Below, piece by piece: positions 11,127-19,547 of a stretch of DNA of 31,776 nt (position 1 is its first letter; the number at the start of each line of letters is the position of its first letter). This stretch comes from Saccharothrix sp. NRRL B-16348 (GTDB lineage Bacteria; Actinomycetota; Actinomycetes; Mycobacteriales; Pseudonocardiaceae). The notes beneath the pieces were generated by a model. That model was given only the letters and a program-made list of their open reading frames with translations. It made no database searches and was not told where the DNA came from. Where the stretch lies: positions 1 through 31,776 of the forward strand of contig NZ_LGED01000272.1 of assembly GCF_001280085.1 (NCBI RefSeq). Reading direction: 5' to 3'. The translations under genes and the position numbers were made by a program.

Positions 11127-12337
11127 GCGCGCGGGCGACCACCGAGCCGCTCCCCCGGCCCGCCCGCGTCCGGTTCACCCAGCTGGTCGGGGTGGGGCTG
11201 CTGGGCGTGGCGGGACGTCCGGGCCGGGCGGCGTTGTCCGCGCTGGGCATCGCGATCGGGGTGGCCGCCGTGGTCGCGATCCTCGGCATCGGCGCGGCCG
11301 GTCAGGCGGAGCTGTCCGCCCGGCTGGACGCGCTGGGCACCAACCTGCTGCGCGTCTCGGCCGGCCAGACGTTCAGCGGCGAGACCAGCCGGTTGCCGCG
11401 CGAGGTCGTGGACATGGTCGCCAGGGTGCCCGGCGTGCACCGGGCCGGCGGCACCGGCTCGGTGCGCGACACCACCGTGCACCGCACCGACCTGACCGAC
11501 CCGCGGGCGACCGGCTCGATCGAGGTGCTGGCGGCGAGAACGAACCTGCCGGACGTGGTGGGCGCCGGCGTGCGCACCGGCGCCTGGCTCAACGACGCCA
11601 CCGGCCAGTACCCGAGCGTCGTGCTCGGCTCGGCCGCCGCCGAGCACCTGGCCGTGGACGTGCCCGGCACGCAGGTCTGGCTGGGCGGACGGTGGTTCAC
11701 CGTCATCGGCGTCCTGCACCCGGTGGAGCTGGCGCCCGAACTGGACCGCTCGGCCCTGATCGGCTGGGTCGTCGCCGAGAGCCTGCTCGGTTTCGACGGC
11801 CACCCCACCACCGTGTACGAACGATCGGCCGACGACGTGGTCGAGCAGGTCGCCGCGCTCCTGCCGGGCACGGTGAACCCGGAGCGACCCAACGAGGTCA
11901 AGGTCAGCCGCCCGTCCGACGCGTTGGCGGCCAAGCTGGCCGCGCAGAGCACGTTCGCCACCGCCTACCTCGGGCTCGGCGTGGTCGCGCTGGTCGTCGG
12001 CGGCATCGGCGTGGCCAACACGATGGTGGTCTCGGTGGTGGAACGCCGGGCCGAGATCGGCCTGCGCCGGGCGCTGGGCGCGGGCAAGCGGCAGATCAGG
12101 ACCCAGTTCCTCACCGAAGCGGTGCTGCTGTCCGGCCTCGGGGGTGTCGTCGGCGTCCTGCTCGGCCTCGGCACGGCCGCCGCGTGGGCGGTGAACAGCG
12201 GTTGGCCGGTCACCGTGCCGACCACCGCGGTCGCGGCCGGTGTCGGCGCCTCCGTGCTGATCGGCTCGGTCGCCGGCTGGTTCCCCGCGGCCCGTGCGGC
12301 GCGCCTGTCCCCCACCGAAGCCCTGGCAGCCGCCTGA
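11123..12337 (+). CDS. FtsX/MacB-type ABC transporter permease
   Basis: The product is 404 aa, starting at GTG 11123 inside the ATPase stop. Topology is MacB-like: one helix near residues 33-55 (ALSALGIAIGVAAVVAILGI), a large periplasmic-type domain (about 60-275, including GTNLLRVSAGQTF and VPGTQVWLGGRWFTVIGVL), then three helices with the FtsX block GGIGVANTMVVSVVERRAEI followed by GLRRALGAGKRQIRTQFLTE, ending ARLSPTEALAA. It would form a tripartite exporter or mechanotransmitter with the ATPase and adaptor. The operon ends at the 12371-12407 hairpin. Confidence 0.95.
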   Translation: MSARATTEPLPRPARVRFTQLVGVGLLGVAGRPGRAALSALGIAIGVAAVVAILGIGAAGQAELSARLDALGTNLLRVSAGQTFSGETSRLPREVVDMVARVPGVHRAGGTGSVRDTTVHRTDLTDPRATGSIEVLAARTNLPDVVGAGVRTGAWLNDATGQYPSVVLGSAAAEHLAVDVPGTQVWLGGRWFTVIGVLHPVELAPELDRSALIGWVVAESLLGFDGHPTTVYERSADDVVEQVAALLPGTVNPERPNEVKVSRPSDALAAKLAAQSTFATAYLGLGVVALVVGGIGVANTMVVSVVERRAEIGLRRALGAGKRQIRTQFLTEAVLLSGLGGVVGVLLGLGTAAAWAVNSGWPVTVPTTAVAAGVGASVLIGSVAGWFPAARAARLSPTEALAAA

Positions 12338-12370
12338 GGGGACCGATCAGCGGACACCGCGTCCGGGCCG

Positions 12371-12407
12371 CGTGCCCGACGACCCATGCCCGTGGTCGTC
12401 GGGCACG
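12371..12407 (+). terminator. hairpin terminator of the ABC export operon
   Basis: A perfect 14-bp stem (12371-12384 with 12394-12407) around a nine-base loop starts 34 bases after the permease stop. There is no T-tract. Confidence 0.65.
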
Positions 12408-12490
12408 TCCGCGCGGGCGAACCACGTGCACCGGGCACGACGACGGGGACCGTCCGGTTACGCACGGTCACTTCCGTGCCTGCTCACCGC

Positions 12491-12512
12491 CCGTGCCCGA
12501 TTTCGGGCACGG
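12491..12512. promoter_or_regulatory. 22-bp palindrome upstream of a small gene (possible operator)
   Basis: CCGTGCCCGA, two T residues, then TCGGGCACGG form a perfect 10-bp inverted repeat whose short centre favours a protein site over a hairpin. It ends 27 bases before the ATG of the small gene leading into glmS. Its CGTGCCCGA half also forms the left arm of the 12371 hairpin. Confidence 0.35.
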
Positions 12513-12539
12513 CATTTGGTCCGGTGGTTGGCTGTGGCC

Positions 12540-12821
12540 ATGCTGGAGCCCGTGGGAGACGAGGTGCCGGACGAGCTCGTGCGGCACGTGGTCAGGACGA
12601 CCGGTCTGCCTCCCGCGCTCGCGCGGCGCGTGGTGTCCGACGTCATGGGCTACTTCGTCGAGACGGCGGAGGAGTACGTGCTGCGCCGGCACGCCGAGCT
12701 GCGGCGGGACGGCTTGGGCAACGCCGGGATCTGGGCCCTGCTGCGGGAGGAGCTGGACGTGCGGCCGGTGGCCGCGCCGCCGCTGTCCGAACGCCAGCTG
12801 CGCCGGATCGTCTACGGCTAG
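12540..12821 (+). CDS. small conserved-looking protein of unknown function
   Basis: The product is 93 aa from ATG 12540; no strong ribosome site is visible and the frame remains open upstream, so the start is uncertain. The sequence is predicted to be helical and charged: LVRHVVRTTGLPPALARRVV, a YFVETAEEYVLRRHAELRRD helix, NAGIWALLREEL, and a C-terminus of LSERQLRRIVYG. The tidy residue pattern, normal codon use and position 38 bases before glmS argue for a real gene. I believe similar short proteins with this ending exist in other bacteria, but I cannot name a function. It may be co-transcribed with glmS. Confidence 0.7.
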   Translation: MLEPVGDEVPDELVRHVVRTTGLPPALARRVVSDVMGYFVETAEEYVLRRHAELRRDGLGNAGIWALLREELDVRPVAAPPLSERQLRRIVYG

Positions 12822-12859
12822 GCACCGACTGCAACGACGGCAAGAGGAGATCACCGGGT

Positions 12860-14683
12860 ATGTGCGGAATCGTCGGTTACGTCGGTCCGAGGGACGCGGT
12901 CCCCGTGCTGCTGGAGGGCCTGCACCGGCTGGAGTACCGGGGCTACGACTCGGCGGGCGTCGCGGTCGCGGACGACGGCGGGCTGAAGGTCGTCAAGACC
13001 GCCGGGCGCGTCGGCGACCTGCGCAAGGCGGTGCCCGACGGCACCGCGGGCCGGACCGGCATCGCGCACACCCGGTGGGCCACGCACGGCGAGCCGTCCG
13101 ACCGCAACGCCCACCCGCACGTGGACGCCGCCGCCCGGGTCGCGATCGTCCACAACGGCGTGTTCGAGAACTCGGACCGGCTGCGCGCCCAGCTGGTCGC
13201 CGAGGGCGTCGTGCTCGCCTCCGACACCGACAGCGAAGTCCTCGCCCACCTCGTCGCCCGCAGCTCGGCGGCCACCCTCGAAGACGCCGTGCGCGAGGCG
13301 TTGGCGCAGGTCGAAGGCACCTACGGGGTGATCGTGATGGACGCCGACCGGCCCGGTGAGCTGGTCGCCGCACGTCGCGGCAGCCCGGTCGTGCTCGGCG
13401 TCGGCGAGCAGGAGATGCTGGTCGCCTCCGACGTCACCGCGCTGGTCCGCTTCACCCAGCAGGTGATCTACCTGGACGACGACGAGATCGCCACGGTCAC
13501 CGCCGACGGCTACCGCACGTCCACCATGGACGCCCGCGCCACCAGCACCACCCGCTCCCCCACGTCGATCGACGTCGCCGGCGCCGACTACGAGCTGGGC
13601 GAGCACCCCGACTTCATGTACAAGGAGATGCGCGAGCAGCCCGACGCGGTGGACCGCTGCCTGCGCGGGCGGCTGGACCACCGGTTCTCCTCGGCCCGGC
13701 TGGACGGCGTCGGCCTCACGCCGCAGGACTACCAGCGCATCCGCCGGGTCAAGCTGCTCGGCTGCGGCTCGGCGTACTACGCGGGCCAGCTCGGCGCGCA
13801 GCTGATCGAGGAGCTGGCCCGGATCCCGGCCGACGCCGAGCCCGCGTCCGAGTTCCGCTACCGCAACCCGGTGGTCGACCCCGACACGCTGTACGTCGCG
13901 ATCAGCCAGTCTGGTGAAACCCTGGACACGCTCGCGGCCGTGCAGGAGCTCAAGCGCAAGGGCGGGCACGTCATCGGCGTGGTCAACGCGGTCGGCAGCA
14001 CGATCGCCCGCGAGTGCGGCCACGGCATCTTCCTGCACGCGGGCCCCGAGGTGTCGGTGGCGGCGACGAAGTCGTTCACCACGATGGCCGTGGCGCTGGC
14101 GATGCTGGCCCTGGACCTCGGCCGGGTGCGCGACCTGTCCATCACGGAAGGCAGGCGGCTCGTCGCCGGGCTGTCGCAGCTGCCGGACCAGATCGCGCGG
14201 ATCCTCGCCGCCGAGGACGACATCGCGGCCGTCGCGCGCAAGTACGCCGACGCGCGGCACATGTTCTTCGTCGGCCGGGTGCGCGGGTGGCCTGCCGCGC
14301 GGGAGGGCGCGCAGAAGCTCAAGGAGATCTCCTACGTGCACGCCGAGGCCTACCAGGCGTCCGAGCTGAAGCACGGGCCGCTGGCGCTGATCAACCCCGA
14401 GATGCCGACCGTGGTGCTGGTGCCGGACGACGAGCTGCTGGCCAAGAACACCGCCACCATCGAGGAGATCAAGGCGCGCGGCGGGCCGGTCATCGCGGTC
14501 ACCGACGCCGACCTGCCGCCCGGGCTGGCCACGGACGTCATCCGGGTGCCGAAGGCGCACGACGCGCTGGCCCCGATCACGCTCTCGGTGCCGTTGCAGC
14601 TGTTCGCCTACCACCTCGCGCACGCGCTGGGCCGGGACGTGGACCGCCCGCGCAACCTGGCCAAGAGCGTCACCGTCGAATAG
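12860..14683 (+). CDS. glmS: glutamine-fructose-6-phosphate aminotransferase (isomerizing), GlmS
   Basis: The product is 607 aa, the usual length. It makes glucosamine-6-phosphate from fructose-6-phosphate and glutamine, the entry to UDP-GlcNAc and cell-wall synthesis. ATG 12860 is fixed by MCGIVGYVG, where Cys2 becomes the N-terminal nucleophile of the glutaminase domain (about 1-230, with HTRWATHGEPSDRNAHPH and HNGVFENS). Two SIS domains follow (SQSGETLDTLAAVQELKRKG; HAEAYQASELKHGPLALI), and the C-terminus DRPRNLAKSVTVE is the conserved mobile tail. AGAGGAGA lies upstream. No glmS ribozyme is seen in the leader. The hairpin 14699-14726 follows. Confidence 0.98.
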   Translation: MCGIVGYVGPRDAVPVLLEGLHRLEYRGYDSAGVAVADDGGLKVVKTAGRVGDLRKAVPDGTAGRTGIAHTRWATHGEPSDRNAHPHVDAAARVAIVHNGVFENSDRLRAQLVAEGVVLASDTDSEVLAHLVARSSAATLEDAVREALAQVEGTYGVIVMDADRPGELVAARRGSPVVLGVGEQEMLVASDVTALVRFTQQVIYLDDDEIATVTADGYRTSTMDARATSTTRSPTSIDVAGADYELGEHPDFMYKEMREQPDAVDRCLRGRLDHRFSSARLDGVGLTPQDYQRIRRVKLLGCGSAYYAGQLGAQLIEELARIPADAEPASEFRYRNPVVDPDTLYVAISQSGETLDTLAAVQELKRKGGHVIGVVNAVGSTIARECGHGIFLHAGPEVSVAATKSFTTMAVALAMLALDLGRVRDLSITEGRRLVAGLSQLPDQIARILAAEDDIAAVARKYADARHMFFVGRVRGWPAAREGAQKLKEISYVHAEAYQASELKHGPLALINPEMPTVVLVPDDELLAKNTATIEEIKARGGPVIAVTDADLPPGLATDVIRVPKAHDALAPITLSVPLQLFAYHLAHALGRDVDRPRNLAKSVTVE

Positions 14684-14698
14684 CGCGCCAAACAAGAT

Positions 14699-14726
14699 GC
14701 GGCCGTTGACGCGGGTCGACGGCCGC
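14699..14726 (+). terminator. glmS hairpin terminator
   Basis: A 12-bp stem with one G-T pair (14699-14710 with 14715-14726) and a four-base loop starts 15 bases after the glmS stop. It ends 16 bases before the next start codon, so it could also act as an attenuator. Confidence 0.65.
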
Positions 14727-14742
14727 TGGAGCGTGCGGTGGT

Positions 14743-16176
14743 GTGAAGCTCACCCTCGCGCTCGCCCTCGTCGCGGGCACCGTGCTCGTCGCACCGCCGG
14801 CGGCCGTCGCCGCGACCGTCGACACCTCCGCCACCTACGTGCTGGTGTCCCGGCACAGCGGCAAGGCCGTGCAGGTGACGTCCACAGCGGACGGAGCGGC
14901 GGTCACCCAGTCGACGCGCGTCGACTCCGCCGGCCAGCAGTGGCAGTTCGTCGACTCCGGCGGCGGCTACTACCGGCTCAAATCACGGCTGAGCGGGAAG
15001 GTGGTGGACATCGCGTCGTCCTCCACCGCCAACGGCGCGAACGTCGTGCAGTGGACCGACAAGAACGCCGTCAACCAGCAGTTCCGGCCGGCCGACTCGG
15101 ACGGCGGACACGTCCGGTTCGTCAACCGCAACAGCGGCAAGGCGCTGGACGTCTGGGAGCGCTCGACCGCCGACGGCGCGCGGATCTCCCAGTACGACGA
15201 CAACGGCGGCACCAACCAGCAGTGGCAGCTCGTGCGCCTGGGCACGGCCGCCGTGGGCTCGCCCACCGACCCGAACCTCCGGTACTTCGGGCGCTGGAAC
15301 TACGCCGACCCGACCGCGCACGTGTCGGAGTGGGCGGGCGCGTACGTCGTCGTCGGCTTCACCGGCCGCACGGTCAAGCTGCGCCAGCGCAACGCGATCG
15401 ACTTCTTCGTCAGCATCGACGGCGGCCCGGACGTGTCGTACGTCAACCGCAGCGGCACGGTGGACCTCACGCCGACGCCGCTGGCGAGCGGCAACCACAC
15501 GATGCGCGTGTCGTACCGGCCGATCGCCGGGTCGTACCGGGGCGACGCGGTGTTCCGGGGCGTCGAGCTCGACCCGGGCGCCACGACGTTCGCGCCCGCC
15601 GTGCCGTCGCGGGTCGTGGAGTTCGTCGGCGACTCGATCACCGTCGGCCAGCAGTCGTCCAAGCAGGCGTTGACCGCCTACGGGTGGCTGGTCGGCGAAC
15701 GGCTCGGCACGGGCCACACGCAGATCGCGGTCGGCGGCGCGTGCCTGGTGTCGGCGCCGGACGGGTGCATCGGCATGAGCGACCGGTTCCTGCGCACCGG
15801 GCTGCAGGCCACCGCGTCGAACTGGGACTTCTCCCGGTACCGGGCGGACGTCGTGGTGATCAACCTGGGCACCAACGACGTCGGGCACAGCGTCACCGGG
15901 CCGCAGTTCCAGGCCGCCTACGTGACCCTGCTGCGGCGGGCGCGGGAGAAGTACCCGACCGCGACCGTGCTGGCGATGCAGACGTTCCGCAAGCGCTACA
16001 TCCCGGAGACGCAGGCGGCCGTGCGGGCGGTGAACGACCCGAACACCAGGTTCGTCGACACCACCGGCTGGATCGTGGAAGCCACCGACACCACCGACAA
16101 CGTCCACCCGAACGACCAGGGCCACCGCAAGATCGCCGACCGGTTGGCCCCGATCGTGTCGGCCGCGCTGGGCTGA
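14743..16176 (+). CDS. secreted SGNH/CE2-like esterase with ricin-type lectin domain
   Basis: The product is 477 aa. The GTG 14743 start precedes a clear signal peptide (LTLALALVAGTVLVAPPAAVAA). Residues about 30-165 are a ricin-type beta-trefoil with three repeats (QQWQFVDSGGGYYRL, NQQFRPADSDGGHVRF, NQQWQLVRL). Residues about 175-285 form a jelly-roll with RWNYADPTAHVSEW and GFTGRTVKLRQRN, as in carbohydrate esterase family 2. The SGNH domain has GDS at 296-298, GTND at 376-379 and DNVH at 452-455, supplying Ser298 and the Asp/His pair. It probably removes acetyl or other acyl groups from a polysaccharide outside the cell. It appears monocistronic. Confidence 0.9.
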   Translation: MKLTLALALVAGTVLVAPPAAVAATVDTSATYVLVSRHSGKAVQVTSTADGAAVTQSTRVDSAGQQWQFVDSGGGYYRLKSRLSGKVVDIASSSTANGANVVQWTDKNAVNQQFRPADSDGGHVRFVNRNSGKALDVWERSTADGARISQYDDNGGTNQQWQLVRLGTAAVGSPTDPNLRYFGRWNYADPTAHVSEWAGAYVVVGFTGRTVKLRQRNAIDFFVSIDGGPDVSYVNRSGTVDLTPTPLASGNHTMRVSYRPIAGSYRGDAVFRGVELDPGATTFAPAVPSRVVEFVGDSITVGQQSSKQALTAYGWLVGERLGTGHTQIAVGGACLVSAPDGCIGMSDRFLRTGLQATASNWDFSRYRADVVVINLGTNDVGHSVTGPQFQAAYVTLLRRAREKYPTATVLAMQTFRKRYIPETQAAVRAVNDPNTRFVDTTGWIVEATDTTDNVHPNDQGHRKIADRLAPIVSAALG

Positions 16177-16338
16177 CCCGGAGGTCGGGGTCCACCGTTC
16201 AGGCGCGGCCATTCGCGTGACGGCATCGGGGTTCGCTATCGGCTCATACCCGGCCGGTCTCGGCGGGAGTTGACCCGCGTTCGCCCCGCAGGGAACTGTT
16301 TGCGTATTTTCGCCGACAACGAACCTGCGGGGGACGCT

Positions 16339-17208
16339 GTGGACCACTTATCGTTCGGGATCACGCTGGCTACGCCGGCCACGCACGACGCGCTCGTGGA
16401 GACGTGCCGGGCCGCCGAGGGGTTCGGGTTCGACTCCGTGCTGGCCGTCGACCACCTCGGGCCGAACCGGACGTCGCCGTTCTCGGTGCTGAACCTCGCC
16501 GCACAGGTGTCGCCCACCCTCCAGATCGGCACCTACGTGCTCAACGGCGCCTTCTGGAACGCGTCGCTGCTGGCCCGGGAGGTGCAGACGGTGCAGCGGA
16601 TGAGCGGTGGGCGGCTGCGGCTCGGGATCGGCGCGGGGATCATCAAGCAGGAGTTCGACCAGGCGGGCATCCCGTGGACGTCGATGGACGCCCGGGTCGC
16701 GCACGTCGTCTCGCTGCTGGACGACCTGCGGAAGCTGCTCGACGACGAACCCGACGTCGAGCACCCGCCCGTCCTGCTCGGCGGCACCGGTGACCGGATG
16801 CTGCGCCTGGCCGCCGAACGCGCCGACGTGGTCAGCGTGGGCGGCATCAAGCACATCAAGGGCATGGCTCCGGGCAACTTCCGCGTCATCGGCTCGGACG
16901 AGACCGACGAGCGCGTGGCGTTCGTCCGGGACGCGGCGGCGGGGCGCGACGTCACGCTCAACGCGTTCGTGCAGGTGGTCGAGGTGACCGACGACCGGGA
17001 GGCCGCGGCCGCGCGCATCGCGGCGGACTGGGAGCTGCCCGCCGAGGTCGTGCTCGACTCGCCGTACATGCTGATCGGCACGACGGACGAGATCACGGCC
17101 CAGGTCGTGGCCTCGCACAAGCGGTACGGGTTCACGTCGTTCAGCGTGCAGCGGCCGTACCTCGACGCGCTGGGACCGTCGATCGCGCCGGCCCGCGCCG
17201 CCTCATGA
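16339..17208 (+). CDS. LLM-class F420-dependent oxidoreductase
   Basis: The product is 289 aa. GTG 16339 has GCGGGGGA just upstream and begins VDHLSFGITLATP; the frame remains open further upstream without coding character. Luciferase-like TIM-barrel motifs are visible: CRAAEGFGFDSVLAVDHLGP, the strand LQIGTYVLNGAFWNASLLAR, VQRMSGGRLRLGIGAG and PVLLGGTGDRMLRLAAERAD. The shape matches the group of F420-linked LLM enzymes common in actinomycetes; cofactor choice (F420 or FMN) is inferred and the substrate is unknown. The stop overlaps the permease ATG by four bases, so an imported compound may be its substrate or regulator. Confidence 0.88.
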   Translation: MDHLSFGITLATPATHDALVETCRAAEGFGFDSVLAVDHLGPNRTSPFSVLNLAAQVSPTLQIGTYVLNGAFWNASLLAREVQTVQRMSGGRLRLGIGAGIIKQEFDQAGIPWTSMDARVAHVVSLLDDLRKLLDDEPDVEHPPVLLGGTGDRMLRLAAERADVVSVGGIKHIKGMAPGNFRVIGSDETDERVAFVRDAAAGRDVTLNAFVQVVEVTDDREAAAARIAADWELPAEVVLDSPYMLIGTTDEITAQVVASHKRYGFTSFSVQRPYLDALGPSIAPARAAS

Positions 17209-18485
17209 CGGCCACGAAGGGCGGTCGGCTGACCGTCGGCCAGGGCACCGCCATGTACGTGGGCGCGGTGCTGGGCACCGGTGTGATCGCGCTGCCCGCG
17301 CTGGCGGCCGAGATGGCGGGGCCGGCGTCGCTGCTGGCGTGGCTGGCGCTCGTCGTGCTGTCGGCGCCGTTGGCGGCGACGTTCGCGGCGCTGGGCTCGC
17401 GGCACCCGGACGCGGGCGGTGTGTCGACCTACGCGCGGCTGGCGTTCGGCGAACGCCTGTCCGCCGTGGTCGGCTGGTGCTTCTACTTCGCCGTGCCGCC
17501 GGGCACGACGGCGGCGGCGCTGTTCGCCGGCGCGTACGTCGAGCAGGCCGTCGGCGGCGGGCAGTGGACGGTCGTGGTGACCGCGCTGGCGCTGCTGTCC
17601 AGCATGGCCGTGACGAACTGGATCGGGCTGCGCGCGTCGGGCGCGGTGCAGTTCGTGCTGGCCGCGCTGCTGGTGTTCCTGGTGCTCGGCTCGGTGCTGC
17701 TGGCGGTGCCGCACGTGGACATGGGCAACCTGACGCCGTTCGCGCCGCACGGCTGGCTGGCGATCGCGCCGGCCGCGGGCCTGCTGGTGTGGAGCTTCGC
17801 CGGGTGGGAGGCGATCACGCACCTGGCGCAGGAGTTCCGCCACCCGGCGCGGGACCTGCCGCGCGCCACGGGCATCGCGGTCGCGATCGTGGGCCTGCTG
17901 TACCTGTCGGTGGCGTTCGCGATCATCTCGGTGCTCGGTCCGGCCGCCGCCGAGGGCGAGGCGCCGCTGGGTCAGCTGATCGCGCGCACGGTGGGCGGTG
18001 ACGTGAAGGTGGTGGCGGCCGTCGCGGCGGTGCTGCTGACCATCGGGTCCATCAACGCCTACATGGCCTCCGCGTCGAAGCTGAGCGCGGCGCTGGCGCG
18101 GGACGGCGCGTTCCCGCGTCGGCTGTCCGGCGGCGCGGTCGCGGGCGAGGTGCCCCGCCGCAGCCTGGTGGTCGTGGTGGCGCTGTGCTTCCTGTCGCTG
18201 GCGGTGGCCATCGGCACGGGCACCGGCGCGAAGCTGCTGGTCCTGCTGACGACCGGGCAGTTCGTGGCGGTGTACCTGATCGGCACGGCGGCGGCGTTGA
18301 AGATCCTGCCGACGCGGTCGCCGGCGTGGTACGCGGCGCTGGTGGCGTTCCTCGGCGTGGTGGGGCTGACGGCCGCCACGTCGGTGTACATGCTGTGGCC
18401 GCTGGTGGTGACCGTGACGGCGCTGCTGTTCCTGCGGTGGAACCGCAAGCGGCGCCAGGACCCGGTGGAGGAAGTCGTCACGTGA
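17205..18485 (+). CDS. APC-superfamily amino acid permease
   Basis: The product is 426 aa, with about 12 hydrophobic helices. The first carries the APC signature GTAMYVGAVLGTGVIALPAL, with GxGI-like unwinding for substrate binding, followed by HPDAGGVSTYARLAFGERLS and WSFAGWEAITHLAQEFRHPA. This fits an amino acid importer in the cytoplasmic membrane; the substrate cannot be predicted. ATG 17205 overlaps the LLM oxidoreductase stop. The gene ends inside the hairpin at 18482-18534. Confidence 0.92.
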   Translation: MTATKGGRLTVGQGTAMYVGAVLGTGVIALPALAAEMAGPASLLAWLALVVLSAPLAATFAALGSRHPDAGGVSTYARLAFGERLSAVVGWCFYFAVPPGTTAAALFAGAYVEQAVGGGQWTVVVTALALLSSMAVTNWIGLRASGAVQFVLAALLVFLVLGSVLLAVPHVDMGNLTPFAPHGWLAIAPAAGLLVWSFAGWEAITHLAQEFRHPARDLPRATGIAVAIVGLLYLSVAFAIISVLGPAAAEGEAPLGQLIARTVGGDVKVVAAVAAVLLTIGSINAYMASASKLSAALARDGAFPRRLSGGAVAGEVPRRSLVVVVALCFLSLAVAIGTGTGAKLLVLLTTGQFVAVYLIGTAAALKILPTRSPAWYAALVAFLGVVGLTAATSVYMLWPLVVTVTALLFLRWNRKRRQDPVEEVVT

Positions 18486-18534
18486 CGGGACGTCCGGGGT
18501 CGCCGTGGTGTGCGGCGACCCCGGACGGCGTCAC
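18482..18534. terminator. bidirectional hairpin containing two convergent stop codons
   Basis: A perfect 13-bp inner stem (18492-18504 with 18514-18526) is extended by outer arms GTGACG/CGTCAC (18482-18487 with 18529-18534). The permease stop (18483-18485) and the convergent gene's stop (18531-18533) both lie in the outer arms. Confidence 0.75.
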
Positions 18535-19049
18535 ACGGTGCCGGTGAACCGGTCGTCGAGGTACGCGATCTTGGCCTGCTCGTCGCGGTCGGAGTAGAGG
18601 TAGCGGATCCACGCCTGCTGCTCGTGCAGGACCGCGCCCATCTCCCAGACGCAGAGCACTTCGCGGTGCTTGCCCTGCTCCAACCGGCGGAAGCTGTCGT
18701 GCTGCTTCATGTCCCGGATGTAGACGGTCTCCCACATCTCGTTCTCGCGCCGCCAGGTGCAGACGATGAGGAAGTAGAAGTCGCCGCGGCACAGGTGGTG
18801 GATGACGAAGCCGAGGTCGCCGGAGATGTCCAGCTCGCCGGAGGACGCCTCCGCGCGCAGGAACGCCTTGCCCTCCTCGCGCAGGGCGGGGTCCACCACG
18901 TCCTGCGGCTCGCGCACCTCGTACCACTTGAGGTGCGCGTCGGGCAGGGCCAGGTCGTGCTCGGGGAGCGCGATGACGTCCTTGGCGTAGTGGCGGTAGT
19001 CGTCGTCGACGTTGGCGATGGCCGCGAGGTGCGACAGGTTCCTGGTCAC
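18531..19049 (-). CDS. 172-residue protein of unknown function
   Basis: GTG 19049 is chosen because AGGA lies upstream and it sits 10 bases after the preceding stop; a TTG at 19067 would overlap that stop. The protein is soluble and rich in charged and aromatic residues: HLKWYEVREPQDVVDPALRE, LGFVIHHLCRGDFYFLIVC, TWRRENEMWETVYIRDMKQH, HREVLCVWEMGAVLHEQQAW, IRYLYSDRDEQAKIAYLDD. This looks like a compact alpha/beta fold with no signal peptide or membrane helix. I do not recognise the family. It is probably co-transcribed with the NIPSNAP-like gene upstream, and the pair sits 1.6 kb from the hydrazine cluster; whether it belongs to that cluster is open. Confidence 0.75.
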   Translation of the reverse strand: MTRNLSHLAAIANVDDDYRHYAKDVIALPEHDLALPDAHLKWYEVREPQDVVDPALREEGKAFLRAEASSGELDISGDLGFVIHHLCRGDFYFLIVCTWRRENEMWETVYIRDMKQHDSFRRLEQGKHREVLCVWEMGAVLHEQQAWIRYLYSDRDEQAKIAYLDDRFTGTV

Positions 19050-19059
19050 CGGCAAGATC

Positions 19060-19407
19060 CTAGGCAAAGGCGCCGGGCTCGGACAGCAGCTTGACCGTGC
19101 TCTCCGGCACGGGCACCAGCGCCGTGCTGTAGTCGGCCATCATCTCGCCGACCGGGCCGTCGAACTCGGCCCACTCGGGCTGCTCGTACAGCGAGCCGGC
19201 CAGGCGGACGCGTTCGTCCACGCCGGGGAACGCGCGCACCAGGTGCCACTCGTCCTCGTCCAAAGGGGACGGTCCGAACGCGAGCACGGTGATGCCGATG
19301 CGGCGCATGAGCGGGATGGTGCCTTCACGGCTGATGCGGTCGAACTCGGCTCGGGTGCCGGGCTTGAGCTTGAACACGCGGGTCTCCAGCAGCCAGGGCT
19401 CGGTCAT
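19060..19407 (-). CDS. NIPSNAP-like dimeric alpha/beta-barrel protein
   Basis: The product is 115 aa from ATG 19407, with a GGAG about eight bases upstream. LLETRVFKLKPGTRAEFDRI, MRRIGITVLAFGPSPLDEDE, WHLVRAFPGVDERVRLAGSL and YEQPEWAEFDGPV follow the ferredoxin-like NIPSNAP pattern (strand, helix, two strands, then a conserved Tyr/Trp region). Members are small dimeric proteins, often of unknown role and sometimes found in metabolic or biosynthetic clusters. It lies directly upstream of the 172-residue unknown gene and is divergent from the YjbR-ended gene. Confidence 0.75.
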   Translation of the reverse strand: MTEPWLLETRVFKLKPGTRAEFDRISREGTIPLMRRIGITVLAFGPSPLDEDEWHLVRAFPGVDERVRLAGSLYEQPEWAEFDGPVGEMMADYSTALVPVPESTVKLLSEPGAFA

Positions 19408-19547
19408 GTCGGGCACTCCAAGGACGCGGCGGGTACGCCGTAACGGGTTTGGGGTGCGCGCAGCTGGGGCGGGCCGAACGCCGGGCTCGCCGACGTTTCT
19501 ACCGACGACCACGCCGGCGCGCAAGGGGTCAACTAGGGTGCCGCGTC

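Noticed and set aside
16270..16310. Promoter for the LLM oxidoreductase from TTGACC (16270) and TATTTT (16305)
   Set aside because: The spacer is 29 bases, far too long for a sigma-70-type promoter.
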